A stretch of DNA of 64,000 bases from Streptomyces sp. NRRL F-2580. GTDB taxonomy: Bacteria; Actinomycetota; Actinomycetes; Streptomycetales; Streptomycetaceae. The stretch covers positions 62,001 through 126,000 of the forward strand of contig NZ_JOIR01000002.1 in the NCBI RefSeq assembly GCF_000720115.1, read 5' to 3'. Made by a program: the position numbers and the translations under genes. The first letter of the stretch is position 1; each line of letters opens with the position of its first letter. The notes beneath the pieces are model-generated. The model was not told the DNA's origin and did no database searches. It worked only from the letters and a program-made list of their open reading frames with translations. Positions 51,217 through 60,156 of the stretch are shown here, piece by piece.

Positions 51217-52452
51217 CTACGGTTGCCCGGCCACGTGGTGCGTGCCGGCGCTGCGCGGCCCCGCCGCCGCGCCCCGCGAGGAAGCCGCGAGCAGCAGCGC
51301 CACGGCCAGGCCCGCCACCGTGAGCACCGGCAGCAGCACCCGTACGTCCACGAGGCCCACGAGTGCGGCCCCCAACGCCAGGGCCAGCGCGTTCGGTACG
51401 AAGATCAGCGTGTGGGCGGTGGCGGCCGCCCGGCCGAGGACGGCGCCCGGGACCTCGCGCTGCACCGCGGTCAGCGCGGCGATCAGCACGCACGGCAGCC
51501 CCGCGCCGATCGCCACGCTGCCGGCCAGGGCCACCGCGTCGTACGGCAGCGCCCTCGCCCCGACGCCCAGCGCGAACAGGGCCACGCCCCCGGCCGTGAA
51601 CACCCGGTCCGGCAGCCGCCGCAGGAGCGGGCCCGCCGCGAGCCCGCTCAGTACGGAACCCGCGCCCTGCACCGCGTACAGCACGCCCACGTAGGTGGGC
51701 GCGTGCCCCAGCACGCCGTCGGCGACCGCGTAGACCACCGCGCCGTTCAGACCGGCCAGGAACATCACCGCGGCCCCGGTCAGCACCAGGGGCCGCAGCG
51801 CGGGCGAGCCCCACAGCTGCCGCCCGCCCTCCAGCACCTGCGCGAGACCGTGCGCCGGCGCGGTGCGGCCCGGCGGCTCCTCGCGGACCCGCAGCAGGGC
51901 GAAGATCCCCGCCGCCAGTGCGAAGGTCAGCGCGTCGAGCAGCGCCACGGCCGACCCGCCGTACCGGACGAACAGCCCGGCGCCCACCAGCGGCGCGATC
52001 AGTTTCACGCCCTCGTTGGCGGTCAGCCGCAGCCCGTTGAAGTCCCCGAGCAGCCGGCCGTCGACGGCCTGCGGCACCAGGGCCGCCTCCGCCGCCTCGT
52101 GGAGGCTGCCGCACACCCCGTACACCAGCAGGACGGCGAACAGCAGCCACACCCGGCCCGCCGAATCGAGCAGGAGAAGTACGGGCAGCAGCGCGGCCAT
52201 CACGAGGCCGCCGCCGACCAGCACCGGCCGCCGCGGCAGCCGGTCGGCGAGCGTCCCCAGCGCCGGCCCGGCCAGCACGGGCGCCCACAGGGCGAACACC
52301 GTGAGCGCCGCGAGGGCGTCCGACCCGGTCAGCGACTTGACCCAGATCCCGGCCACCAGCCACATCGCGGTCGTGCCGAACCCCGACACCACCACCCCGG
52401 CGAGGTAGAACCCCGCATTGCGGTCCCGCAGGACCCGTCCCGTTCCGGTCAT
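51217..52452 (-). CDS. MFS transporter
   Basis: A 411-residue 12-helix major facilitator. It has AGFYLAGVVVSGFGTTAMWLV at helix 1, the loop motif GTLADRLPRRPVLV, and PLLRRLPDRVFTAGGVALF in the second half. The closest functional group is unassigned multidrug-like exporters. It is convergent with the amidohydrolase. No nearby regulator is seen. Confidence 0.85.
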   Translation of the reverse strand: MTGTGRVLRDRNAGFYLAGVVVSGFGTTAMWLVAGIWVKSLTGSDALAALTVFALWAPVLAGPALGTLADRLPRRPVLVGGGLVMAALLPVLLLLDSAGRVWLLFAVLLVYGVCGSLHEAAEAALVPQAVDGRLLGDFNGLRLTANEGVKLIAPLVGAGLFVRYGGSAVALLDALTFALAAGIFALLRVREEPPGRTAPAHGLAQVLEGGRQLWGSPALRPLVLTGAAVMFLAGLNGAVVYAVADGVLGHAPTYVGVLYAVQGAGSVLSGLAAGPLLRRLPDRVFTAGGVALFALGVGARALPYDAVALAGSVAIGAGLPCVLIAALTAVQREVPGAVLGRAAATAHTLIFVPNALALALGAALVGLVDVRVLLPVLTVAGLAVALLLAASSRGAAAGPRSAGTHHVAGQP

Positions 52453-52532
52453 CGGCCCAGCGTGCGCCTGAGGAGGGGACCCCGGAATCGGGCAACCGCC
52501 CTATTCCCCGTGACGCTTCCGCACGACGGGCC

Positions 52533-52571
52533 GCCCCCGGTGCGACGGGAGCGGCCCGTCGCACCGGGGGC
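52533..52571. terminator. Strong terminator hairpin
   Basis: A perfect 17-bp stem (GCCCCCGGTGCGACGGG with its complement) and a five-base loop lies just after the metalloprotease stop on the minus strand. Confidence 0.8.
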
Positions 52572-52582
52572 GGGGCGGGTAC

Positions 52583-53965
52583 CTACTTCGGGGTGACCCA
52601 GACCTGTCGCTTGTTCGTGTTCGCCGTGTGGAGCTGGACCACGGTGCCGTTGGCGGTCGCGCCGCCGGTCACGTCGAGGACCTTGCCGGACGCCACGTGG
52701 ACGATCTGGCCCTTGGCGTTCACGGACCAGCGCTGGGCCGCCGTGCCGTTGCAGTCGTAGAGGCTGATCTTGTTGCCGTCGGTGCTCGCGTTGCGCGCGT
52801 TGTCCAGGCACTTGCCGAAGGCGCGGAAGGTGCCGTCCTTGCCCAGGATCCACGACTGCGCGGCGGAGCCGTTGCAGGTGTAGAGCTGGATCTGCGTGCC
52901 GTTGGCCGCCTTTCCGCCCTTGACGTCCAGGCACTTGGCGCCGATCCCGGTCACCCGGCCCTGCGGGGACAGCACGGCTCCGGCGCCGGCCGCGAGGCGG
53001 CGCAGGCCCTGGACGTCGAACTGCTGGACGTAGGTGCCCGCCCGCTTGTCCTGGTAGGCGTACGCGGGCGAGCACATGACGGGGAACTGGCCCGAGTCGG
53101 TGCCCTTCACGCAGTCGCTCTTGTTCAGGCTGCGGTTGGCGTGGGTGAGGCCCAGCGTGTGCCCGAGCTCGTGGCTGATGTGGTTGCGCATGTACGTCTC
53201 GCCCATGGCGGCGGTCGGCTTGCCGGCCGGGGTGAAGAACGAGTCGTCGATGTAGGCGTCGCCGCTGGTCACGGTCTCGGGCACGGAGGAGCTGGTGAAG
53301 CCGCAGCTGAGGTTGGCGGTGCCCGAGCCGTCACGGACCACCTTCCAGCCCTTGCTGCCCATGCTGCCCTCTCCGGCGGGAGGCACGCACGGGCGGTGCA
53401 GGACGCCGATGATCACCTCGCCCTTGGGGCGGACGTAGTCCCAGCCGACCGGCCTGGTGTCGACGGTGACCGGCAGGTTCGTGACGCGGCGCAGGTCCGC
53501 GGCGGAGGCCTGGACGTACGGGGCCAGCCAGTCGGCGGACTTCTGGTCGTAGAACTTGATCGTGTAGCCGGTCTGCAGCCACTTGGTGGCGCCGCTCAGC
53601 TTCCAGCCGTCGCCCTGCGGCGGCGTGGGAGCGGGCGCCGCGGCTGCCGCGGCCGACCGCGTGCCGGCCTTCGGCGGCTCCGCGCCGCCGAGCGACATCA
53701 CGCCGTCCTCGAAGACGGTGCCGTCGGAGCCGTGGGTGGCGGAGTCCTCCGCGTGGGAGACCGTGGAGTCCGTGGAGTCCGGGGAGTCTGGGGAGTTCGC
53801 GGAGTCGTGGGAGTCAGGGGACTCCGGGGCCTCGGCCGCGGGCGGTGCGCTCTCGCCGGTGTCCTCGGTGCCGAACGCGGTGGGGGAGAGCTGCAGACTT
53901 CCCACGATGGCGACCGCGGCCGCCGCGGCGACCATGGATATCCGGTGCTTGCCTGTCAATCGCAA
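52583..53965 (-). CDS. Secreted metzincin-type metalloprotease with ricin-B lectin domain
   Basis: A 460-residue secreted protein. A signal peptide (ISMVAAAAAVAIVGSLQL) is followed by a Ser/Asp/Pro repeat linker (SPDSHDSANSPDSPDSTD). The protease domain has HELGHTLGLTH, the zinc motif HExxHxxGxxH of metzincins, and PVMCSPAYAY as the Met-turn region. The C-terminal 130 residues are a ricin-type beta-trefoil with QxW-like repeats (QSW, QRW, QVW). It probably degrades protein at polysaccharide surfaces. TTG 53965 is chosen because GAGAGGG lies ten bases before it. It is followed by a 17-bp terminator. Confidence 0.85.
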   Translation of the reverse strand: MRLTGKHRISMVAAAAAVAIVGSLQLSPTAFGTEDTGESAPPAAEAPESPDSHDSANSPDSPDSTDSTVSHAEDSATHGSDGTVFEDGVMSLGGAEPPKAGTRSAAAAAAPAPTPPQGDGWKLSGATKWLQTGYTIKFYDQKSADWLAPYVQASAADLRRVTNLPVTVDTRPVGWDYVRPKGEVIIGVLHRPCVPPAGEGSMGSKGWKVVRDGSGTANLSCGFTSSSVPETVTSGDAYIDDSFFTPAGKPTAAMGETYMRNHISHELGHTLGLTHANRSLNKSDCVKGTDSGQFPVMCSPAYAYQDKRAGTYVQQFDVQGLRRLAAGAGAVLSPQGRVTGIGAKCLDVKGGKAANGTQIQLYTCNGSAAQSWILGKDGTFRAFGKCLDNARNASTDGNKISLYDCNGTAAQRWSVNAKGQIVHVASGKVLDVTGGATANGTVVQLHTANTNKRQVWVTPK

Positions 53966-54075
53966 GTGTTCGTCGCCCTCTCTCAAGGCTCTTGTGTCAT
54001 CGGAGCGACGATTAGATCAACATGGCAAATGGGCGTGCAAACCGCACAGTTGGCGATCGGGGTTAGCATCGGGGC

Positions 54076-54567
54076 ATGCCTCGGCTCCAGCTCCTGCGCT
54101 TCGACCACGCCCCGGCCGTGCTCGACTTCGAGCGGGAGAACCGGGCCTACTTCGCCGCGTCCGTCCCCGACCGCGGCGATGACTACTTCGCCCGCTTCGA
54201 CGAGCGGCACCACGCGCTGATGGCCGAGCAGGCCGCCGGACTGTGCCGGTTCCACGTACTGGTGGACGGCAGCGGCGCGGTCGTGGGGCGGGTCAACCTC
54301 GTCGACTTGGCCGAGGGTTCGGCCGAGCTGGGATACCGGATCGCCGAGAACGCCGCCGGGCGGGGCGTGGCCACGGCGGCCGTGCGCGAGGCCTGCGATC
54401 TCGCGGCCGCCCAGTACGGCCTGAGCACGCTGCGGGCGGTCACGACGCTCGACAACCCCGGATCCCGGGCCGTACTGGCCCGCACCGGCTTCGTGCCCAC
54501 CGGCGAGATCCGGCTCGACGGCCGCCCCGGCCTGCGCTTTCTGCGCGACCTGCGCACATCCGCCTGA
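54076..54567 (+). CDS. GNAT N-acetyltransferase (RimJ/RimL-like)
   Basis: A 163-residue acetyltransferase. The acetyl-CoA-binding motif A is ELGYRIAENAAGRGVATAAVREACDLA; the beta-bulge and closing FVPTGEIRLDGRPGLRFLRDL match the RimJ-like subgroup. It probably acetylates an alpha-amine of a protein or a small molecule. It starts at ATG 54076. Confidence 0.85.
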   Translation: MPRLQLLRFDHAPAVLDFERENRAYFAASVPDRGDDYFARFDERHHALMAEQAAGLCRFHVLVDGSGAVVGRVNLVDLAEGSAELGYRIAENAAGRGVATAAVREACDLAAAQYGLSTLRAVTTLDNPGSRAVLARTGFVPTGEIRLDGRPGLRFLRDLRTSA

Positions 54568-54636
54568 CCGGCGCGCCCCTTGCACCCAGCCCTGCCCCCG
54601 AGGCATGCTTCGCCAGGGCAAATCGGAAGGATCATC

Positions 54637-55482
54637 ATGCCGGTGGACAAGCGGACCGTCGTGACGGCGGTGCTGTGTGCGGTGGCGGCTCTGGGGGCTT
54701 CCGCCGCGGTGGCCGAGCTGGTGCCGCCGCCCGAGGGGGCCGCGCCCGCGCGGGCGAAGGCCGGCCCGACGGCATCGCCGACGGCCACATCGCGATCGCA
54801 AGCGTCGAAGCCCCAGCTCTCGACCCCGCCCGGAGCCACCCTCCCGCCCGCCGTCACGCCCCCGCCCGGTGGCCCCGCGGCCTTCACCGGAGCCCTGTTC
54901 ACGAACGGGCTGGACAGTGACCACTTCTGTACGGCCACCGTGGTGCACAGCCCCGGCCGGAACATGATCATCACCGCCGGGCACTGTCTGCTGGAGGGTG
55001 ACCAGGGCGACGGTACCGCCGTCTTCGCACCTGCGTACGCGAACGGCATGGCCCCGTACGGCACCTGGAAGATCGAAGAGGTCTTCGAGGACGACCGCTG
55101 GGCCGAGGGCACGGACGACGACTACGACCTCGCCTTCGCCCGCCTCGCCCCCGACGCGAAGGGCCGCACCATCGAGGACGTGACCGGCGCGGCCGTCCTC
55201 GACACCAGCGGGCGCGCGGGCGAGGAGGTCACCGTCACCGGCTACCCCGCCGACCGCAAGATCCCCCGCACCTGCACGGCGGTCGGCGTCCGCGAGAGCG
55301 CCACCCAACAGCGCTTCGACTGCGCCGACTTCCCCGGCGGCACCAGCGGAAGTGCGTGGATCGCCCGCGACGGGAAGATCATCGGCATCCTCACGGGCGG
55401 TGACACCGACGACGTGTCGACCAGCACGATCCTCGGCGAGTACGCCGCCTCGTTGTACGCCAAGGCCACCGCCAAGAGCTGA
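54637..55482 (+). CDS. Secreted trypsin-like serine protease
   Basis: A 281-residue secreted peptidase of the S1/V8-like family. An N-terminal signal (TAVLCAVAALGASAAVA), a Pro/Ala/Ser linker of about 65 residues, then the protease domain: catalytic His in ITAGHCL, Asp in DDDYDLAFARL, Ser in PGGTSGSAW. ATG 54637 is preceded by GGAAGG. It lies at the start of a run with secretory proteins. Confidence 0.85.
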   Translation: MPVDKRTVVTAVLCAVAALGASAAVAELVPPPEGAAPARAKAGPTASPTATSRSQASKPQLSTPPGATLPPAVTPPPGGPAAFTGALFTNGLDSDHFCTATVVHSPGRNMIITAGHCLLEGDQGDGTAVFAPAYANGMAPYGTWKIEEVFEDDRWAEGTDDDYDLAFARLAPDAKGRTIEDVTGAAVLDTSGRAGEEVTVTGYPADRKIPRTCTAVGVRESATQQRFDCADFPGGTSGSAWIARDGKIIGILTGGDTDDVSTSTILGEYAASLYAKATAKS

Positions 55483-55648
55483 TGGCGCGGACCCCGCAGG
55501 TCCTGGCCGCCCGGGCGGGACCTGGCTGCCGGGGCCGACGGCGAACGTGAACTCCGGCTGTGTCGCGCAGAATCGCTACGTCCCCACCCGCTGGGGCGGA
55601 GCCGCGAGGGCGACCAAGCCGCGAGGGTGACCGAGCCGCGAGGGCGAC

Positions 55649-56092
55649 CTAGCTCAGCAGGCCCAGGTGGACCGGTTCCGCCGGGGCGTTCGTCAGGAGG
55701 TCCGGGAGGCGCGGGGGCCACAGGGGTTCGCCGAGGGTGGCCAGGCGGTCCGCGGGGAGCCACTGCCAGTGGATGCCGGGGGACTCCAGGACCGGTTCGC
55801 GGTGGGGGCCGCGGGCGAGGTAGACGTGCTCGTGCTGGCGCACCGGTATGCCCTGGTAGGTGAAGTCGTGCTCCCAGGTGCACAGCAGCCGTTCCGGCTC
55901 CAGGTCGGTCCACCCGGTCTCCTCGCGCAGCTCGCGCCGCACGCAGTCCTCGGGGCTCTCGCCGGGATCGATGCCGCCGCCGGGCGGCAGCCAGTGGATG
56001 CCGACCTCAACGTTGTTCGCGCGGAAGAGGAACACGGATCCGGCCGGGGACAGGATGACAACGCGCGCCGCGTGACGTGGAGTTCGCCTCAT
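55649..56092 (-). CDS. NUDIX hydrolase
   Basis: A 147-residue protein with a full Nudix box, GX5EX7REUXEEXGU, seen from GGGIDPGESPEDCV to REETGW. It hydrolyses a nucleoside diphosphate linked compound of unknown kind. Start ATG 56092 follows GAGG. It is divergent from the histidine kinase at 56201, with 108 bases between them. Confidence 0.88.
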   Translation of the reverse strand: MRRTPRHAARVVILSPAGSVFLFRANNVEVGIHWLPPGGGIDPGESPEDCVRRELREETGWTDLEPERLLCTWEHDFTYQGIPVRQHEHVYLARGPHREPVLESPGIHWQWLPADRLATLGEPLWPPRLPDLLTNAPAEPVHLGLLS

Positions 56093-56200
56093 CACCTCAG
56101 GGTACGTCGGTGATCGGCCCCGGGGGACGGGCGCGTCGTCACCGGTCTTCCGCCCGGCCCACCGCGCCCGCCCCGGCCCACCGCCGCCGACCCCCGACCC

Positions 56201-57580
56201 ATGGCTCCCCCCGACCCGTGGCTCCCGACCGGGCTTGCCCCGCCCCGGGCGGGCGCCCCGGCTCGGCCCATCCCATCCCGGCCCGCCCCGGCCCATCCCG
56301 GCCCGCCCCGGCCCGCCCCGGCCCATCCCGGCCCATCCCGGCCCGCCCCGGCCCGCCCCGGCCCGGCTCGGCTCGCCCCGGCCCGGCCGCGGACCGAGCG
56401 CGGCCGCCTCACCGCCCTCTACGGTTCGCTGCTGCTCCTCGCGGGCGGCGGACTGGTGGCGCTGGTCTACGTCCTGGTCGGCCAGGGCCTCTACGCGAGC
56501 GTCAGCGGGGCCGTCCGTACGGTCAGCCCGGCCTACGCCCTCCCCTCACCCGGTGTCACGCCCGGTGCCTCGCCCTCCGTCCCGCCCGGTACCGCCTCGC
56601 CCGGGCCGCGGGCCGACGTGGGACGCAGCTGGGAACCGGCGCGGCGGCGGCCCGCGGGCGAGCCGCCCACCGACGAGGAGCTCAAGGGCTACGCGTTCAC
56701 CCAGAACCTCTCGCACGCCGTCACCGACGCCACCCGGCACCGGCTGCTCATGTACTCCCTCCTCGCCTTGGCCGTCTTCGCCGTGCTGTCGATCTGGCTC
56801 GCCTGGTGGATGGCCGGACGGGTGCTGCGCCCCGTCGGGGTGATCACCGAGACCGCGCGCCGCCTGTCCGGGGAGAACCTCGACGAGCGGATCTCCCTCG
56901 ACCAGCGGCGGTTCGCCGCCAACGGGGCGCACGAACTGCGCACCCCGCTGGCCGTGCAGCGGGCGGCCGCCGAGATCGGGCCGGCCGGGGACCCGTCGCC
57001 GGAGAAGGTCGCCCGGATCCGGGCGAAGCTCATCGGCGTCGCGGACTCCAGCGAGCACCTCATCGAGTCCCTGCTGCTGCTCGCCGTGTCGGAACAGGGG
57101 CTGGAGGCGACCGGGCCGGTGGACCTGGCGGCGCTGGCGGCGGCCGAGCCGGCGGCCTGCCCGCAGCAGGGGCTGACCGTCGTACGGACGCTCGCGCCGC
57201 TGACCGTGACGGGCGACCGCGCGCTCCTCGGACACCTCCTGCGCAACCTGCTGATCAATGCGGTACGTCACAACCAGGCCGGGGGCCGGATCGCCGTGAC
57301 GACCTCCGCGGAAGGGGAACTGACGGTCTCGAACACCGGTCCGGTGATCGATCCGGCGGACGTCCCCGGGCTCCTGGAGCCCTTCCGGCGGCGCGCCGAA
57401 CGGCAGCACACCGCAGGTGAGGGCGCCGGTTTGGGCCTCTCGATCGTGGCGTCGATCGCGCGGGCGCACGGGGCGGAGCTGACGGCCGAGGCCAATCCGG
57501 ACCCGGAGGGAGGTCTGACGGTCCGTGTCCTGTTCCCCGTGCCGGGCGGGACGCGCACACCGCAGGCGCACGTCCTCTGA
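56201..57580 (+). CDS. Orphan sensor histidine kinase with shortened HAMP region
   Basis: A 459-residue kinase. A Pro/Ala-rich N-terminus (residues 15-60, from 10-bp DNA repeats) precedes TM1 (LTALYGSLLLLAGGGLVALVYVLV) and an extracellular linker. TM2 is LLMYSLLALAVFAVLSIWLAWWM. After RVLRPVGVITETARRLSGENLDERISL the sequence jumps straight to QRRFAANGAHELRTPL, so roughly 27 residues usual for this family, covering the second HAMP helix, seem missing. The HATPase has NLLINAVRHN, then GAGLGLSIV. No response regulator is adjacent. The true start may be further downstream, but I see no better one. Confidence 0.8.
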   Translation: MAPPDPWLPTGLAPPRAGAPARPIPSRPAPAHPGPPRPAPAHPGPSRPAPARPGPARLAPARPRTERGRLTALYGSLLLLAGGGLVALVYVLVGQGLYASVSGAVRTVSPAYALPSPGVTPGASPSVPPGTASPGPRADVGRSWEPARRRPAGEPPTDEELKGYAFTQNLSHAVTDATRHRLLMYSLLALAVFAVLSIWLAWWMAGRVLRPVGVITETARRLSGENLDERISLDQRRFAANGAHELRTPLAVQRAAAEIGPAGDPSPEKVARIRAKLIGVADSSEHLIESLLLLAVSEQGLEATGPVDLAALAAAEPAACPQQGLTVVRTLAPLTVTGDRALLGHLLRNLLINAVRHNQAGGRIAVTTSAEGELTVSNTGPVIDPADVPGLLEPFRRRAERQHTAGEGAGLGLSIVASIARAHGAELTAEANPDPEGGLTVRVLFPVPGGTRTPQAHVL

Positions 57581-57606
57581 AGACCGCCTGATGTACGGTC
57601 GGTTCA

Positions 57607-58404
57607 ATGAGCAAGCACGCCCGAGCACGCTCCCGAGCGCCCCGTACGCCCCGCCGCGTGGCCCTGGCCGTCACCCTCGGCCTCGCGACCATCGCGGTCG
57701 GCTGGGTGTACGTCGCCCAGGACCCGGACAAGACCGCCGACGCGGCGCCGCAGGCGCGTGCGGACGCCCGCCCGCAGGCGGCGGACCGTGCCGCCCGTGA
57801 CGTCCGGCGGTCCCCCCTGCAGGGGCTGACCGGCATCAGCGAGCAGACCAGGGAACGGATCCCGGCCGACTCCCGTCAGCTCATCCTGGTCACCGGCAAG
57901 GCCGGCGACTCCTCGGAGTCCACCGCCGCGCTCTACACCCGCCCGGCCGCCGACGTCGACTGGGTGCGGGCCGAGAGCTGGCCGGCGCGCAACGGCGCCA
58001 AGGGCTGGTCGGTGGATCGCGAGTACGGGGACCTGACCTCCCCGATCGGCGTCTTCGCGCTCACCGACGCGGGCGGCCTGCTCCCGAAGCCGCCGGGCAC
58101 CCGGCTCCCGTACGACAAGAACCGGGGGTTCGTCGCCTCGGGCCGCGGGGTGAACGGCGAGTCCCTGGCGGGCTCCTTCGACTACGTCGTCGCCATCGAC
58201 TTCAACCGCCGGCCGGGCAAGTCCCCGCTGGACCCGGTCATGCCGGAGGGCGAGGAGAAGGGCGGCAACATCTGGCTCCACGTGGACCACGACGGCCCCT
58301 CGCAGGGCTGCGTCGGCATCCCGAAGGAGGCCATGAAGAAGGTCCTGGAGACCCTCGACCCGGCGGCGAAGCCGGTCATCGTGATGGGTCCGGAAGGCTT
58401 CTGA
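57607..58404 (+). CDS. L,D-transpeptidase-like secreted protein (YkuD domain)
   Basis: A 265-residue protein with an N-terminal membrane anchor (VALAVTLGLATIAVGWVYVA), a linker, and a YkuD catalytic fold: the closing signature HVDHDGPSQGCVGI contains the His and the Cys nucleophile (SxGCxxI). It probably cross-links peptidoglycan at the third position, or acts as a non-canonical variant, in the periplasm-like space. It overlaps the 3' end of the convergent gene at 58376 by 29 bases. Confidence 0.85.
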   Translation: MSKHARARSRAPRTPRRVALAVTLGLATIAVGWVYVAQDPDKTADAAPQARADARPQAADRAARDVRRSPLQGLTGISEQTRERIPADSRQLILVTGKAGDSSESTAALYTRPAADVDWVRAESWPARNGAKGWSVDREYGDLTSPIGVFALTDAGGLLPKPPGTRLPYDKNRGFVASGRGVNGESLAGSFDYVVAIDFNRRPGKSPLDPVMPEGEEKGGNIWLHVDHDGPSQGCVGIPKEAMKKVLETLDPAAKPVIVMGPEGF

Positions 58405-59047
58405 CCCGAGGCCGGACCGGGTTCCTCTTCCCCGGCCCGCCGCCGGGCCGGGTCCGGAGCAGCAGCCCGATGTAGGCGAGGTCGAACACGCCGCACAGGA
58501 TCCCCAGGCCGAGGATGAACGGGGAGTCCTCCACCACCCCGAACAGCAGGGTCGGGGCCAGCGTCCCCAGCCACTTGGCGACGGCGATGGTGAGGGACTG
58601 CCCGCGCGGGCCCCGCCGGGCGGCGTACAGGGCGATGAACAGGCCGGACATCAGCAGGTTCTGCAGGAAGGCCGAGTACCGGGTCGCGTCGTGCGTCCCG
58701 AAGTGCGCGAGGAACAGCCACTGCACGGCGAAGCCGGTACCGAACACCAGAACGGACCAGGCGGCGAAGAGCGGCCGGGTCACGAAGTCCGGCAGCTCGG
58801 CCCGGCCGAACCGCAGGTAGGTGCAGACGATCACCGCGTCGGCCGCCGCCCACACCACGTTCACCACGCCCTGCGCGGAGACTGCGGCCGTGAACTCGTG
58901 GACGGCGTAGGTCGCCTCCCAGGCGAAGTTCAGCGCGAGCGCGGCGACGGGCATCGCGTACGTCCGGTCCCGCAGCCCGACGCGGATCGCCTCCACGTAC
59001 ACGATCGTCCAGGCGATCCCGCTGACCAGCGTGAGCATCAGATCCAC
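58376..59047 (-). CDS. Seven-helix membrane protein, possible PaxB-type terpene cyclase
   Basis: A 223-residue integral membrane protein with about seven hydrophobic segments. The pattern NFAWEATYAVHEF, with Trp-Glu in helix 2, and the long middle helix FAAWSVLVFGTGFAVQWLFL recall the PaxB/Pyr4 family of membrane-bound terpene cyclases that fold meroterpenoids; some actinobacterial homologues exist. A conserved acidic pair is plausible (Glu in WEATY, Glu in VVEDSPF), but I could not align it. A general membrane protein is the alternative. No other terpene gene lies next to it. Confidence 0.5.
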   Translation of the reverse strand: MDLMLTLVSGIAWTIVYVEAIRVGLRDRTYAMPVAALALNFAWEATYAVHEFTAAVSAQGVVNVVWAAADAVIVCTYLRFGRAELPDFVTRPLFAAWSVLVFGTGFAVQWLFLAHFGTHDATRYSAFLQNLLMSGLFIALYAARRGPRGQSLTIAVAKWLGTLAPTLLFGVVEDSPFILGLGILCGVFDLAYIGLLLRTRPGGGPGKRNPVRPRVRSLPDPSR

Positions 59048-59109
59048 CCGCGCACCTTAGAGCCGCTGCGTCCGATCCTGCCAGGTGCGCGTTCGCCCCG
59101 ACCCCTTGT

Positions 59110-59124
59110 CTGACGGGCCGTCAG
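59110..59124. promoter_or_regulatory. Regulon operator 13 (perfect)
   Basis: CTGACGGGCCGTCAG lies 60 bases before the chosen start of the F420-type oxidoreductase at 59184. Confidence 0.78.
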
Positions 59125-59183
59125 CTACGACGATGGCCCGGCACCGACAGGACGAATCGGCGGACGAAGGCGAGGCGGGCCCC

Positions 59184-60131
59184 ATGGCGCGCGTGTTTCC
59201 GGAAGGTCGGCTGGTCTACGGGATGCAGCTCCCGATCCAGTCGCAGAGCACCCTCTACGCCGAGCCCTGGGAGGCTTCGGCCACCGCCGCGGATCTCGCC
59301 GAGATCGCGCGGGCCGCAGACCGGTCCGGCTTCGGGTACGTGGCCACCTGTGACCACGTGGCCATCCCGCGGCGGCTCGCGGGCCCCATGAGCACCGTCT
59401 GGTACGACCCGGTGGCCACCCTGTCCTTCCTCGCCGGGATCACCGAGCGCGTGCGGCTGCTGAGCCACGTGGCGATCCTCGGCCTGCGCCACCCGCTGAT
59501 CAGCGCCAAGCAGTACGCCACCCTGGACCACCTCTCGGGCGGCCGGCTGATCCTCGGTGTCGGCGCGGGGCACGTCCAGGAGGAGTTCGAGGTCCTCGGC
59601 GTGGACTTCGCCCGCCGCGGGGCCGTCCTCGACGAGACCCTGGACGCGCTGCGCGCGGCGCTGGGGCCCGAGGAGTACCCGGAGTTCGAGGGCGAGCGGT
59701 TCACCTTCAAGGACCTCGGCCAGCTGCCCCGGCCCGCGCAGGAGCGGATCCCCGTCTGGGTCGGCGGATCCTCGCCCGCCGCCGTCCGCCGCGCCGCGGT
59801 CCGCGGGGACGGCTGGCTCCCGCAGGGCGACCCGCGCGACCGGCTCCCGGCGCAGATCGCCCGCATCGGGGAGCTGCGCGCCGAGGCCGGGGTCGCCGGC
59901 CCCTGCGAGATCGGGGCGATCACCGAGGCGCTGTACGTGGGCGAGCCCGGCTGGGACACCGGCCGCCGGACCCTCACCGGCAAGGCGGAGGTGCTCGCGG
60001 AATCCCTGCGGGAGTACAAGGCGCTCGGCGTGGACCAGATCCAGGTCCGCTTCCGCAGCCGCGACCGCGCCGAACTGACCGACCAGATCACCGCTTTCGG
60101 GGCCGAGGTCGGCCCCCTCCTCAACGACTAG
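59184..60131 (+). CDS. LLM-class F420-dependent oxidoreductase
   Basis: A 315-residue luciferase-like TIM barrel of the F420-type subgroup. The protein begins MARVFPEGRLVYGMQLPIQSQS; barrel motifs include FGYVATCDHVAIPRRL, ISAKQYATLDHLSGGRLILGVGAGH and IPVWVGGSSPAAVRRAAVRGDGWLP. It probably transfers a hydride between F420 and a ketone or alkene. ATG 59184 follows GAGGCGGG; ATG 59133 would add 17 residues. The SDR at 60157 follows, so both sit under operator 13. Confidence 0.85.
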   Translation: MARVFPEGRLVYGMQLPIQSQSTLYAEPWEASATAADLAEIARAADRSGFGYVATCDHVAIPRRLAGPMSTVWYDPVATLSFLAGITERVRLLSHVAILGLRHPLISAKQYATLDHLSGGRLILGVGAGHVQEEFEVLGVDFARRGAVLDETLDALRAALGPEEYPEFEGERFTFKDLGQLPRPAQERIPVWVGGSSPAAVRRAAVRGDGWLPQGDPRDRLPAQIARIGELRAEAGVAGPCEIGAITEALYVGEPGWDTGRRTLTGKAEVLAESLREYKALGVDQIQVRFRSRDRAELTDQITAFGAEVGPLLND

Positions 60132-60156
60132 CGTCGAGACGATCAGGAGCATGACC

